Below are positions 8,319-16,098 of a stretch of DNA of 34,249 bases, in pieces. Positions within the stretch are counted from its first letter, which is position 1, and the number at the start of each line of letters is the position of its first letter. Source of the stretch: Alphaproteobacteria bacterium. GTDB lineage: Bacteria; Pseudomonadota; Alphaproteobacteria; Sphingomonadales; Sphingomonadaceae. A model generated the notes under the pieces. That model worked only from the letters and a program-made list of their open reading frames with translations. It was not told the origin of the DNA and did no database searches. The position numbers were made by a program, and so were the translations under genes. The DNA lies in contig JAUHYZ010000023.1 of the NCBI GenBank assembly GCA_030426245.1, positions 1-34,249 on the forward strand, written 5' to 3'.

Positions 8319-8612
8319 TCAGTCGCTGCTATCATCCCGCAGTGGATCGATGATCGCCTCGTCATGTCCGGTGCCATTGGACAGAAAAACCAGCCCCATC
8401 AACGCGGACATCAGCATCATCGTAACGCTGATACCCAAAGCGGTGGCAATATAGAGATGGATCGAGACCATCCCATTCTGCGCATAAAGCACTGCGAGAG
8501 ACACGATCACCACCACGCCCGTCACTGCGCACATGATCGTCATAAGACGTTTGTAGCGCGCCCAGGCATGCGCGGCATTGCGCGGATCATCGAGCGGGGA
8601 GGGCGGGATCAT
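8319..8612 (-). CDS. Small two-helix membrane protein, function unknown
   Basis: A 97-residue protein starting MIPPSPLDDPRNAAHAWARYKRLM, with two transmembrane segments (about residues 24-46, IMCAVTGVVVIVSLAVLYA, and 53-78, IATALGISVTMMLMSALMGLVFL) and an acidic C-terminus ending DPLRDDSSD. The frame is open further upstream (to 9104), but that portion opposes the CBS gene and is not protein-like. AGGCGGGG a few bases before ATG 8612 on the minus strand supports this start. The Asp-Pro-Arg plus 'AWARYKRLM' lead-in is common in short sphingomonad membrane proteins, but I cannot assign a role. Confidence 0.7.
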   Translation of the reverse strand: MIPPSPLDDPRNAAHAWARYKRLMTIMCAVTGVVVIVSLAVLYAQNGMVSIHLYIATALGISVTMMLMSALMGLVFLSNGTGHDEAIIDPLRDDSSD

Positions 8613-8735
8613 GCCCCGCCTGATGCACCGGCAGAGGAACGATAGCAATTGCATTCGTCGCAAATACTGGCGGCTTTGCCGGAATCGCCGAACTGTGACA
8701 TACTCACCCCGATAAAGATAAATCGGAGAGCATAG

Positions 8736-9164
8736 ATGACAATTGAAAGGATTATCCAAGAAAAACAAACGGATATAGTTACATGCGAGGTCAGCGCGAC
8801 AGTTGAGGAAGCTGCGCGTCTGCTGGCGGAACGCCGCATCGGTGCAATGCCCGTGCTTGAACAGGGCCGCGTCGTCGGCATGTTTTCCGAGCGCGACCTG
8901 CTTTATTCGATCTCTCAGGAAGGCGCCCGCACGCTTTCCCGCCGCGTAAGCGAAGTCATGACCGAGCCGGCCATTACGGTCAGCCCGAACACCGATGTGA
9001 TCGACGCGCTTTCGCTGATGACACGCAGGCGGATTCGCCACTTGCCGGTAGTTCGTGGCGGAGAAATGGTCGGTTTGGTGTCTATCGGCGATCTCGTGAA
9101 ACACCGGATCGAGCTGATCGAAGCCGAAGCTGCGCAGATGCGCGAATATATCCAGACTGCTTAA
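8736..9164 (+). CDS. CBS-domain-pair protein
   Basis: A 142-residue stand-alone Bateman module with two CBS repeats. Repeat one spans about residues 10-60 (TVEEAARLLAERRIGAMPVLEQGRVVGMFSERDLLY), repeat two about 72-125 (VSEVMTEPAITVSPNTDVIDALSLMTRRRIRHLPVV then MVGLVSIGDLVKHRI). CBS pairs bind adenine nucleotides and sense energy state; stand-alone ones often regulate partners in trans. GGAGAG lies about seven bases before the ATG. It is divergent from the small membrane protein, with a 123-bp gap that should carry promoters for both. Confidence 0.9.
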   Translation: MTIERIIQEKQTDIVTCEVSATVEEAARLLAERRIGAMPVLEQGRVVGMFSERDLLYSISQEGARTLSRRVSEVMTEPAITVSPNTDVIDALSLMTRRRIRHLPVVRGGEMVGLVSIGDLVKHRIELIEAEAAQMREYIQTA

Positions 9165-9214
9165 GTTACGCCCGGCACCTTGAGCAGCGGGCCCTGCTTC
9201 ACTACATCTGTCCT

Positions 9215-9544
9215 ATGGCCGAGACGCTTACATTGACGCCCGCTGCTGCAAAGCGCGTTGCATGGATTGCGGAAAGGCAATCCAAGCCCGCTATTCTGCG
9301 CCTTTCGGTAGAAGGGGGCGGGTGCAGCGGCTTCCAGTACAAGTTCGACCTGAGCGATTCTGCCGAAGCCGACGATTCCATCAGCGAGACGGACGGCGTG
9401 AAATTGCTTGTCGATCCGATCAGCCTGGACCTTGTTGCCGGCAGCACGGTCGATTTTGTCGAATCCCTGGGCGGTGCGGCATTCAAGGTGGAAAATCCCA
9501 ATGCCGCGGCAGGTTGCGGCTGCGGCTCCAGCTTCGGCATCTAA
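9215..9544 (+). CDS. erpA: Iron-sulfur cluster insertion protein (A-type carrier)
   Basis: A-type carrier of 109 residues that receives Fe-S clusters from the assembly scaffold and passes them to apoproteins. The three conserved cysteines are present: Cys37 in GGGCSGFQY and Cys101/Cys103 in AGCGCGSSFGI. LTLTPAAAKRV at the start and KLLVDPISLDLVAGSTVDFVESLGGAAFKVENPNA are typical. It is followed 58 nt later by exonuclease III, a pairing seen in many alphaproteobacteria, where dgt often precedes it; no dgt is present here. ErpA and IscA are close, so the exact paralogue is by context and length. Confidence 0.9.
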   Translation: MAETLTLTPAAAKRVAWIAERQSKPAILRLSVEGGGCSGFQYKFDLSDSAEADDSISETDGVKLLVDPISLDLVAGSTVDFVESLGGAAFKVENPNAAAGCGCGSSFGI

Positions 9545-9602
9545 GCCTTTTTCCGGCGAGAGCGGATAGACGCCGCCTTATTCATTCGGCAAGAACAGCC
9601 GG

Positions 9603-10376
9603 ATGAAGATTGCCTCATTCAACATCAATGGCGTGAAGGCGCGGCTGCCGCGGCTTCTCGAATGGCTAGAAGAGCGGCGGCCGAACGTGGCCTGCCTGCA
9701 GGAAATCAAAAGCATCGACGAGAACTTCCCTGCCGGTGAATTCGAAAAGATCGGCTACAAGCCGATCTGGCACGGACAGAAGAGCTTCAATGGGGTCGCT
9801 ATCCTGTCCGACGGGGTGGAGCCCGAGGAGGCTCAGCGCGGGCTTCCCGGAGATCCGGACGACGAACAGGCCCGCTATCTTGAAGCGGATATCGGCGGAT
9901 ATCGGGTCTGCAATCTCTATCTGCCCAACGGCAATCCCCAGCCGGGGCCGAAATTCGACTACAAGCTGGCCTGGATGAAGCGCCTGCGCGAACGGCTGAC
10001 GGAATTGCGGGAGAAAGAGATTCCCGCGGTGGTTCTGGGCGACTTCAATGTCATCCCGGAAGACAAGGACACCTGGTCCGTCAAGGCGATGCAGGACGAT
10101 GCGCTGATGCAGCCGGAATCGCGCGATGCCTATTTCCGGTTGCTGCATGACGGCTGGACCGACGCGATCGACACGCTCAATCCCCGCGGAGGTGTCTGGA
10201 CCTTCTGGGACTATCAGGCTGGCGCCTGGCAGAAAGACCACGGCTTCCGCATCGATCACATACTTCTTTCGCCCCAATGCGCGGACCGGCTGGTGTCCGC
10301 AGGCGTGGACAAGGAGTATCGCGGCCGCGAGAAGGCCAGCGACCATGCGCCTGTATGGGTCGAATTGCGCGACTGA
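9603..10376 (+). CDS. xthA: Exodeoxyribonuclease III (AP endonuclease)
   Basis: Base-excision-repair enzyme of 257 residues that cleaves 5' to abasic sites and has 3'-5' exonuclease and 3'-phosphatase activity. The endonuclease/exonuclease/phosphatase fold is clear: MKIASFNINGVKARL, catalytic Glu34 in CLQEIK, KSFNGVAIL, VVLGDFNV (Asp147, Asn149), FRIDHILLSP and the terminal SDHAPVW (Asp247-His248). Length and order match XthA. It converges with the cell-wall hydrolase gene 15 bp away; a small hairpin fills the gap. Confidence 0.95.
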   Translation: MKIASFNINGVKARLPRLLEWLEERRPNVACLQEIKSIDENFPAGEFEKIGYKPIWHGQKSFNGVAILSDGVEPEEAQRGLPGDPDDEQARYLEADIGGYRVCNLYLPNGNPQPGPKFDYKLAWMKRLRERLTELREKEIPAVVLGDFNVIPEDKDTWSVKAMQDDALMQPESRDAYFRLLHDGWTDAIDTLNPRGGVWTFWDYQAGAWQKDHGFRIDHILLSPQCADRLVSAGVDKEYRGREKASDHAPVWVELRD

Positions 10377-10390
10377 GCGGCCTAAGCCGC
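10377..10390. terminator. Short hairpin between convergent xthA and cell-wall hydrolase genes
   Basis: GCGGC, a 4-nt loop CTAA, then GCCGC: a 5-bp stem that occupies almost all of the 15-nt gap between two convergent stop codons. There is no real T-tract on either side, so if it works it is a weak bidirectional terminator. Confidence 0.35.
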
Positions 10391-10391
10391 C

Positions 10392-11072
10392 TTATCGATA
10401 GAAGATGTGGCTGCTCACCCGGCCGACACGCGTCAGGCGCCAGCCTGGCTGCACATAGGATGCATGGAAGAACAGGGCGCCTTTGGTGGGGCTTTCCCAC
10501 AGGCCCTCATGCGCGATCTTTGCAACAGCTTTGGCCTTTTGCCAGGCATTTGACGCGGTATTGACGCGCGGCATCCGTCCTCCGCGCACGAAGGAAAATT
10601 GCGAGCGCTGATAGACCACGCCGCAATATCCGGAAGGGAAGCGCTTCGATTGTGCGCGGTTCACGATCACGCGGCCGACTGCGAGCTGGCCGAGCAGCGG
10701 CTCACCGCGCGATTCGAAATAGATGGCACTGGCCAGGCAGCGCATATCGCTGGACATGTCGTCCGCGACCGGCGTTGCGGCGACAAGCTCGCCAAGCGTG
10801 GAAGCATCGGCAATGTCGGTCCGCTCCGCCGGGCTCTTTTCCGGCAGCGGCTGGACAATTTCCTGCGAGATGAATTCCACCGGCCGTGATTCAGCCGATT
10901 CACTGCCTGCCTCGGCCGTATCTGCGGCGTCCGTTTCGAGCGGAAGAGCGCCAATGGCTGTCTCGTCGAGCTCGGCGCCCTGCAGCGCATCCTGGGCGAA
11001 GGCGCCCGTAACCGTCAGTACCATTGTAGCGGCTACGGCGAATGCCGAGGCCTGCTGAACCCTGCGACTCAT
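10392..11072 (-). CDS. SleB/CwlJ-type cell wall hydrolase, exported
   Basis: Secreted peptidoglycan hydrolase of 226 residues. A Sec signal peptide is visible (AFAVAATMVLTVTGAFA, cleavage before QDALQ at about residue 26). Residues 27-105 are low-complexity, acidic and Ser/Glu-rich, probably a disordered linker. The Hydrolase_2 domain follows (about 108-226): MRCLASAIYFESRGEPLLGQLAVGRVIVNRA, with Glu120 as the likely catalytic acid, then FPSGYCGVVYQRSQFSFV and ALFFHASYVQPGW. The family was named for spore germination lytic enzymes, but in non-sporulating alphaproteobacteria such proteins act in general envelope remodelling. Likely periplasmic. Confidence 0.88.
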   Translation of the reverse strand: MSRRVQQASAFAVAATMVLTVTGAFAQDALQGAELDETAIGALPLETDAADTAEAGSESAESRPVEFISQEIVQPLPEKSPAERTDIADASTLGELVAATPVADDMSSDMRCLASAIYFESRGEPLLGQLAVGRVIVNRAQSKRFPSGYCGVVYQRSQFSFVRGGRMPRVNTASNAWQKAKAVAKIAHEGLWESPTKGALFFHASYVQPGWRLTRVGRVSSHIFYR

Positions 11073-11279
11073 TCTTTCAATCGTTTTCGGCGGTGAACGG
11101 ACACAGACGCAGGCTGATAACCCATCGCAATGTGGTGCGGTTTGTAAGTTGGGTCGATCGAAAGGCCTGCCGGCCGTCCCCCGTCTGCGTGCTAACCAAC
11201 CGGCCGGTTTGCCGTGCTGACCGCCTCCGCATTCGAAGTCCGCGGCCCCATATAGGGCAGCCCCGGAGTGTCAAACACT

Positions 11280-11612
11280 TTAACGTTCTATGCCGATGAG
11301 TTGTTCACAATTGGGAACGTCCAGCTCCAATATCCAAAGGTCGTCATCCTGGCGTTTGCGCCTGGCACAGTATTCCGAGAATTCCTGTTTATTTTCAGGG
11401 TTTTCCGACCTAATCAGCGTCCATTTTCGGGTGCCGTCCAGCTGCGGCATACGCTCGTAGAGCCGCGAGTTCGTGCCATTTTCGCAACAGATAATCAGGA
11501 TTGTTCCGGCGTCCCGTTCACCTTTTTCGATAACGGTTGCGAACCCGCCCGCAGCATCCACGATGCGGATCAGGCCGGCAATTTCGAGATGGGCTGGAAG
11601 CCGATCATCCAT
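11280..11612 (-). CDS. DUF1491 family protein
   Basis: 110-residue protein of unknown function, MDDRLPAHLEIAGLIRIVDAAGGFATVIEKGERDAGTILI with the later DGTRKWTLIR and DDDLWILELDVPNCEQLI. I recognise this as the DUF1491 pattern of alphaproteobacteria: a short soluble alpha/beta protein with no catalytic motif that I can name. The gene starts 18 nt after the stop of the thioesterase gene on the same strand, so it is probably the last gene of a ptsN-thioesterase-DUF1491 run. No signal peptide or membrane segment. Confidence 0.75.
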   Translation of the reverse strand: MDDRLPAHLEIAGLIRIVDAAGGFATVIEKGERDAGTILIICCENGTNSRLYERMPQLDGTRKWTLIRSENPENKQEFSEYCARRKRQDDDLWILELDVPNCEQLIGIER

Positions 11613-11630
11613 GGCCGAAATCCGATCCCT

Positions 11631-12110
11631 TTAGCTTCCAGGGACAGTGTAGCCGGGCAAGCCCGAAAGGGCGATCTGCGAGCGCATGAATGTGCCGGTG
11701 CCCCTGCCGATCTCTTCCCCGTATTCGTCAACCAAATGGGATTCGGCGATGAATACCCGCCTCTTGCCGCTGATCCATTTTCCTTCGGCCACGATTCGCC
11801 CGCTCCGGATCGGCGCAGTGAAATGAAGGTTGAAGCCCGTCGTCAGCAGAAACCGGTCCGACACCAGGCTGTTGGCTGCATAGAAGGCGGCGTCGTCCAG
11901 CATCTTGAAATAGATCGTGCCATGCGCCGCACCAGCCGCATGATAGAACCGATCGTCCACTTCGAACTCGATCCGGGCAGTTCCGGCCCCGGTAATGCTC
12001 AGCCTTGAAGGGAAGAGCGAATTGATCGGTGCCGACGCATAAAGGTGCTCCAGCGCCCGGTAATGCGGCGCTGCGCCAGCATCGGCGAGGTTCTGGGCAT
12101 TTTCAGGCAG
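11631..12110 (-). CDS. PaaI-like hotdog-fold thioesterase, non-canonical start
   Basis: Predicted acyl-CoA thioesterase of the 4HBT/PaaI family. The conserved core FYHAAGAAHGTIYFKMLDDAAFYAANSLV is clear, followed by FLLTTGFNLHFTAPIRSGRI. GTG 11960 is the first usable start, but homology-like sequence extends upstream in the same frame (PHYRALEHLYASAPINSLFPSRLSI), so the protein should begin near 12110. There the open frame contains only CTG (12108-12110), with no ATG, GTG or TTG before the in-frame stop at 12132-12134. Either a CTG start, coupled to the overlapping ptsN end, or a sequence difference explains this. The final domain call is firm, the start is not. Confidence 0.78.
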   Translation of the reverse strand: MPENAQNLADAGAAPHYRALEHLYASAPINSLFPSRLSITGAGTARIEFEVDDRFYHAAGAAHGTIYFKMLDDAAFYAANSLVSDRFLLTTGFNLHFTAPIRSGRIVAEGKWISGKRRVFIAESHLVDEYGEEIGRGTGTFMRSQIALSGLPGYTVPGS

Positions 12111-12564
12111 CGTCGCGGTCCGTGGCGTTGGTCAGCAGGGCATAGAGCGATTCAGCGTTCTGCGCGTCCATGAATGCGTCATGCATCCGTTCATCGCGCG
12201 CGAGGCGCGAAATCGCCGCCAATGCATGGAGATGGGCAACGCCTGCCGTTTCCGGCGAGAGCAGTCCGAACACCAGATCGACGGGCAGGGCGTCGGCTGC
12301 CTTGAAGTCGACCGGCCGATCCAGTCGAAGCAGAGCGGCCACCGGGCGCTTGATGCCGCTTACCCGCGCATGCGGGATGGCTATGCCCCGGCCGAAGCCC
12401 GTACTTCCCAAACGCTCGCGTTCTTCGAGCCGGTCAAGCACTTCGCCCGCATCGAGATCATAGGCGTCAGCGAAATGCCTCGCCAAAAGCTCGAGGATTT
12501 CATGCTTCGTCTCGGCTTGGCTCGTCGCCACGGCGTCAGGAACAAGAGAAAAAAGCACAGTCAT
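12103..12564 (-). CDS. ptsN: PTS IIA-like nitrogen regulatory protein PtsN (EIIA-Ntr)
   Basis: 153-residue EIIA-fructose-type domain that receives phosphate from NPr (PtsO) in the nitrogen phosphotransferase system and acts as a regulator instead of a sugar transporter. The phospho-accepting His is in GRGIAIPHARV (about residue 66), with RERLGSTGFGRG before it and VDLVFGLLSPETAGVAHLHALAAISRL after it. In alphaproteobacteria ptsN commonly follows rpoN-hpf; here hpf is directly upstream (107-nt gap) but rpoN is absent from the window. The 3' end overlaps the start region of the thioesterase. Confidence 0.92.
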   Translation of the reverse strand: MTVLFSLVPDAVATSQAETKHEILELLARHFADAYDLDAGEVLDRLEERERLGSTGFGRGIAIPHARVSGIKRPVAALLRLDRPVDFKAADALPVDLVFGLLSPETAGVAHLHALAAISRLARDERMHDAFMDAQNAESLYALLTNATDRDAA

Positions 12565-12623
12565 TGCTCAAGGAAAACCAGCCTGTTGATTGTCAGCAGT
12601 CCGACCGGGGGCATCTATTCAAT

Positions 12624-12658
12624 GCTGCAGCGGATAAATCCGCCGGAGATGATGCAGC
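12624..12658. repeat. Nested inverted repeats in the hpf-ptsN gap
   Basis: GCTGCA (12624-12629) pairs with TGCAGC (12653-12658); between them GCGGAT (12630-12635) pairs with ATCCGC (12638-12643) around two bases. No T-tract follows on either strand. It could be an RNA processing structure between hpf and ptsN or an operator; function unknown. Confidence 0.35.
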
Positions 12659-12671
12659 CTGGGCAACCCGA

Positions 12672-13235
12672 TCATGACGGTTCGACCCATCCGATCGATC
12701 CATCGTCGCGGCGATAGACCATATTATGCCGCCCTGTGCCAGCATTTTTGAAGAACAATGCGTTGGTGTGTCTCAAATCGAGCATCATGACCGCATCGGA
12801 AACACTGGTTTCGGGAATGTCGATCCGCGTTTCGGCAACCACCACGGGCGCATCGCTTTCGATTTCCGCTTCAGGCTCTTCTGCTGCGAATACGGTGTAA
12901 GCTGCTTCTTCTTCGCGCGCGGCATGGGCAGTCTGTTCGTGGCGATCCTTCAGCCTGCGCTTGTAACGCCGCAATTGCTTGTCGATCTTGTCGGCCGCCT
13001 GTTCGAAAGCCTGATGCGCGTCATGCGCATCGGCGTGCGATTTCATGATCAGGCCATGCATCACATGCATCACGATATCGCAGGCGAAGGCGTTCGAAGG
13101 CGCTTTGCCGAAGGTAACGTGCGACGATAATGCCCGGTTGAAATACTTATCGATGATCGCCGTCAATCGGTCCGCCGCATGCTCCTGCAATGCCGCACCT
13201 GTATCGATCTGGTGGCCAGACACCCGAATATCCAT
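12672..13235 (-). CDS. hpf: Long-form ribosome hibernation promoting factor
   Basis: 187-residue long HPF that silences ribosomes in stationary phase and drives 100S dimer formation. The N-terminal RaiA/S30AE domain (about residues 1-100) starts MDIRVSGHQIDTGAALQEHAADRL and contains KIDKQLRRYKRRLKDRH. An acidic linker follows (EEPEAEIESDAP), then the C-terminal dimerisation domain (about 135-187: DAVMMLDLRHTNALFFKNAGTGRHNMVYRRDDGSIGWVEP). The length and two-domain layout match the long form. The gene lies between dnaQ and ptsN on the same strand. Confidence 0.93.
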   Translation of the reverse strand: MDIRVSGHQIDTGAALQEHAADRLTAIIDKYFNRALSSHVTFGKAPSNAFACDIVMHVMHGLIMKSHADAHDAHQAFEQAADKIDKQLRRYKRRLKDRHEQTAHAAREEEAAYTVFAAEEPEAEIESDAPVVVAETRIDIPETSVSDAVMMLDLRHTNALFFKNAGTGRHNMVYRRDDGSIGWVEPS

Positions 13236-13278
13236 GGTAACCTATACTCCTGCTGCAATTCATGGCCCCCTGCCTGTT

Positions 13279-13962
13279 TTATTTGTCCCAGAGGGGGGAA
13301 TCGATCGTCGATAAAAACTCCTTGTGGCGTTGAAGCTCTTCCACGCTCGCAGCATGCGGGCGTGGCGGTGTGAATACGCGCTCTCGGCGCGGGCGTTTAA
13401 CCGTTTCTATAACAGCGTCTGCTTCGGCAGCGGCAAGTTCGAGCCCGATCTGCCGTCCGCCGGTCAGTTCGACATAGACCTGTGCGAGCAACTCGGCGTC
13501 GAGCAGGGCGCCGTGCTTTGTGCGGTGACTGCGGTCGATCCCATAACGCACGCACAACGCATCGAGCGAAAGCTTGGCGCCTGGATGGCGGCGTTTTGCG
13601 AGTGTCAGAGTGTCGACCATGCGAGTTTCGCTGATCCCCTGCTGCCCGCAAATCGCCAGTTCGGCATTGAGAAACCCGAAGTCGAAACTGGCATTATGGG
13701 CAACCAGCGGGGAATCGCCGAGGAATCCCAGCAGATCCTCCACGCTCTCGTGAAAACGCGGCTTGTCGGCCAGAAACGCTTCGGACAGGCCATGAACCCG
13801 TTCCGCCTCGATCGGCATCGTCCGGTCCGGATTGTAATAGGCATGGAAGACGCGGCCGGTGGCCACGCGGTTGATCATTTCGACACAGCCCAATTCCACC
13901 ATCCTGTCGCCCCCTGAAGGGTCGAGACCGGTGGTTTCTGTATCAAAAACGATCTCTCTCAT
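13279..13962 (-). CDS. dnaQ: DNA polymerase III epsilon subunit (proofreading 3'-5' exonuclease)
   Basis: 227-residue DEDDh exonuclease starting MREIVFDTETTGLDP. Exo I is Asp7/Glu9; the second motif is LVAHNASFDFGFLNAEL and the third is RTKHGALLDAELLAQVYVELTGG with the general-base His and Asp. The C-terminal 50 residues (RPRRERVFTPPRP) correspond to the linker that binds the alpha subunit. A TTG 12 codons further upstream is possible, but ATG 13962 fits the family. The gene is in the maf-aroE-coaE-dnaQ block that flanks oriC in alphaproteobacteria, 49 nt after coaE; secB, often next, is not here. Confidence 0.95.
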   Translation of the reverse strand: MREIVFDTETTGLDPSGGDRMVELGCVEMINRVATGRVFHAYYNPDRTMPIEAERVHGLSEAFLADKPRFHESVEDLLGFLGDSPLVAHNASFDFGFLNAELAICGQQGISETRMVDTLTLAKRRHPGAKLSLDALCVRYGIDRSHRTKHGALLDAELLAQVYVELTGGRQIGLELAAAEADAVIETVKRPRRERVFTPPRPHAASVEELQRHKEFLSTIDSPLWDK

Positions 13963-14011
13963 TGAGATCAATATCGGACGATGCAATCGCTCTGACAAGA
14001 GGCGGAAATGC

Positions 14012-14617
14012 TCAATTTGTCAGTTTCTGGACCAGTTTGGCCACATCCTCGCGCGTTTTGCCGAGTGCCTGGCCCGTATCGATAATGTAGTCGGCCCTGG
14101 CCCGCTTTTCCGAGTCGGGCATCTGGAGGTCCAGGATCTCGGCGAATCGGTGCGGTGTCATGCCCGGGCGAGCAAGCACACGGGCCCGTTGAACCTCTTC
14201 CGGAGCGGAGACGACCAAGATTGCATCAACCCGATCGGCCCCGCCTTTTTCAAACAGCAGGGGGATGTCGAACACCACGAGGCTTTGTCCGGCGTGTTCG
14301 ATCAGGAAAGCTTCCCGCTCGGAAGCAACTGCGGGGTGAACGACTGCCTCCAGCCGGGCGAGGGCTTCGTCATCGCCAAAGACCAGCGACCCCAAAGCCG
14401 CGCGATCTACCCCGTCTGGCCCCGTACTCCCGGGAAAAGCCCTTTCGATGGCAGGGAGGAGCGAGCCTTCCGGCCCCTGCATGCGCCGGACAGCGGCATC
14501 CGCATCGAAAACGGGGACGCCGAGCTCTGCAAACATCTGCGCCACAGTCGATTTGCCCATGCCGATCGAGCCGGTGAGTCCCAGGATAAAGGGTTGATGG
14601 GCTTCCTTTGACGTCAT
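14012..14617 (-). CDS. coaE: Dephospho-CoA kinase
   Basis: Last step of coenzyme A synthesis: phosphorylates the 3'-hydroxyl of dephospho-CoA with ATP. 201 residues; the P-loop GSIGMGKS (about 16-23) follows FILGLTG, then VPVFDADAAVRRM, VVHPAV and FDIPLLFEKGG, typical of CoaE. The ATG overlaps the aroE stop by 4 nt (ATGA), implying translational coupling. A 16-bp palindrome built of two tandem TGACGTCA units covers this junction (14609-14624). Confidence 0.95.
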   Translation of the reverse strand: MTSKEAHQPFILGLTGSIGMGKSTVAQMFAELGVPVFDADAAVRRMQGPEGSLLPAIERAFPGSTGPDGVDRAALGSLVFGDDEALARLEAVVHPAVASEREAFLIEHAGQSLVVFDIPLLFEKGGADRVDAILVVSAPEEVQRARVLARPGMTPHRFAEILDLQMPDSEKRARADYIIDTGQALGKTREDVAKLVQKLTN

Positions 14618-14624
14618 GACGTCA
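14609..14624. repeat. Tandem TGACGTCA palindrome at the aroE/coaE junction
   Basis: Two abutting copies of TGACGTCA form a perfect 16-bp palindrome over the coaE start and aroE end. Single copies of the same 8-mer occur at 7433-7440 (popZ start), 24155-24162 (in mnmG) and 27140-27147 (in parB). Confidence 0.6.
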
Positions 14625-15498
14625 AGATCTTGCGCAGCCGAGCATCGCCATCCGCTCTCGGCGGCGGCTCTCCAAAGAACTTTTCGAACGCTTCGGCAGC
14701 CTGGCCGATCAGCATCGACAATCCGTCCACCGTTGGATGCCCGGCGGCCCGCGCAGCGCGAAGCAGCGGCGTATCGAGCGGGTGGGTCACAATATCGTAG
14801 ATGACGCTACCGGGCGGAACGTGGCTGAAATCGAAATCGAGCGCAGGCTGGCCAGCCATCCCAAGCGGGCTGGCATTGACGATCAGATCGAAGCAGCCTT
14901 CCCGGTCATCGAATGCGAAATCTGTCGGTTCGGCAAAATGAGCGAGCGGCGCGACATGATGCTGCCCGGTTGGGTCCAATTCCTCGAGAAGGGCGCGCGC
15001 CTTGTCAGGATTGCGTCCGGCAACCACGAGGGTGACTCCTTCGCCGGCAAGCGCGGCAATGATGGCTCTCGCGGCGCCGCCGGTCCCCAGAATGCGCGCC
15101 ATGCGAAACAGATGGTCCCTCTCCAGCATGGCCCGGAGCGGTTCCAGAAACCCGCCTGCATCGGTGTTGTAGCCGGTCAGGCTGCCATCCTGTTCGCGGA
15201 CGATCGTGTTCACGGCCCCGATCTTCTCCGGCAGCGAATCGAGCCGGTCGAGCAGCGGCATCACGGCCTGCTTGTGCGGCATGGTGACATTGCAGCCCCG
15301 CCAGGCCGGGTCTGAACGCCGCTCCGCGAGATAGTCGGCCAGCCCCTCGCTCTTCACATGACAGGCACGATATTGTGCATCCAGGCCAAGTTGCTCGATC
15401 CAGAAATTGTGAATCGCAGGCGATTTGGACTGCGCAATCGGATCCCCGATCACTTCGGCATAGGCCTGCCCAGAGCCCTGTCGAGGGGGCGTTGTCAT
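14614..15498 (-). CDS. aroE: Shikimate dehydrogenase
   Basis: NADPH-dependent reduction of 3-dehydroshikimate to shikimate in aromatic amino acid synthesis. 294 residues; substrate-binding serines in SKSPAIHN (Ser24, Ser26), the catalytic Lys76 in NVTMPHK, and [13 protein letters not shown]; the Rossmann motif is [15 protein letters not shown]. It overlaps maf upstream and coaE downstream by 4 nt each. Length is a little above the usual 270 because of a short N-terminal lead ([15 protein letters not shown]); an internal start cannot be excluded. Confidence 0.95.
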   Translation of the reverse strand: MTTPPRQGSGQAYAEVIGDPIAQSKSPAIHNFWIEQLGLDAQYRACHVKSEGLADYLAERRSDPAWRGCNVTMPHKQAVMPLLDRLDSLPEKIGAVNTIVREQDGSLTGYNTDAGGFLEPLRAMLERDHLFRMARILGTGGAARAIIAALAGEGVTLVVAGRNPDKARALLEELDPTGQHHVAPLAHFAEPTDFAFDDREGCFDLIVNASPLGMAGQPALDFDFSHVPPGSVIYDIVTHPLDTPLLRAARAAGHPTVDGLSMLIGQAAEAFEKFFGEPPPRADGDARLRKILTS

Positions 15499-16079
15499 GC
15501 CAGCAGCTCCCCTTCGGTGCGCAGCGCCTCAAGCACGGGGAGGAGCGGCATGCCGAGCACAGTGAACTGATCGCCCTCGATCTTTTCGAACAATTGCGGC
15601 CCCAAGGCTTCGATCCTGAAAACCCCGACACAGCCCGCAACGGCAGGCCATTCCTGATCGAGATAGAAGTCGATGAATGCATCGGACAGGCTTCTGACAT
15701 GCAGTACAGCCGCAGCATGCGTGCTCCAGACGATCTCCCCGCCGCGCGCCAGCGCCGCCGCGCTGATCAGCTGCATCCGCTTGCCGGAAAAGAAGCGCAA
15801 ATGCGCTGCGGCATCGTCGCGGCTGCCCGGCTTGTCGAAACGCTTTCCTTCCACTTCGACCAGCGAATCGCTGCCGAGTACCAGCCGCCCGGGAAAATCG
15901 CGCGATACGGCAAGCGCCTTCGCTTCGGCCAGCGCCAGCGCTATTTCCCGGGAATCGGCCGCGCCAAGTTCTCGTTCCACGGCGCGCTCATCGAGATGGG
16001 CAGGCCGCGCCTCGAAGGCAATTCCCGCCGCTTCGAGCATCGCCTTGCGCGAAGCGCTTTGCGAGGCGAGCACTAACAT
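15495..16079 (-). CDS. maf: Maf family nucleotide pyrophosphatase
   Basis: Cytosolic pyrophosphatase that hydrolyses non-canonical or excess nucleoside triphosphates; in E. coli and Bacillus it is linked to septum control. 194 residues; [20 protein letters not shown] with SxSxxR binding nucleotide phosphates, [34 protein letters not shown], and FFSGKRMQL are all typical. Overlap with aroE of 4 nt (ATGA). Whether it is the YhdE (dTTP/UTP) or YceF (m7GTP) type is not clear. Confidence 0.93.
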   Translation of the reverse strand: MLVLASQSASRKAMLEAAGIAFEARPAHLDERAVERELGAADSREIALALAEAKALAVSRDFPGRLVLGSDSLVEVEGKRFDKPGSRDDAAAHLRFFSGKRMQLISAAALARGGEIVWSTHAAAVLHVRSLSDAFIDFYLDQEWPAVAGCVGVFRIEALGPQLFEKIEGDQFTVLGMPLLPVLEALRTEGELLA

Positions 16080-16098
16080 GGCGCGTTACCGCACAATC

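Noticed and set aside
9182..9197. AGCAG/CTGCT hairpin between the CBS and erpA genes
   Set aside because: Only five pairs and no T-tract; likely chance.
11249..11274. TTGACA and TATATG on the minus strand upstream of the cell-wall hydrolase gene, promoter-like
   Set aside because: The hexamers are only 14 nt apart, too short for a normal sigma70 promoter; they also lie nearly 180 nt before the start. The 207-bp gap (11073-11279) otherwise shows nothing clear.
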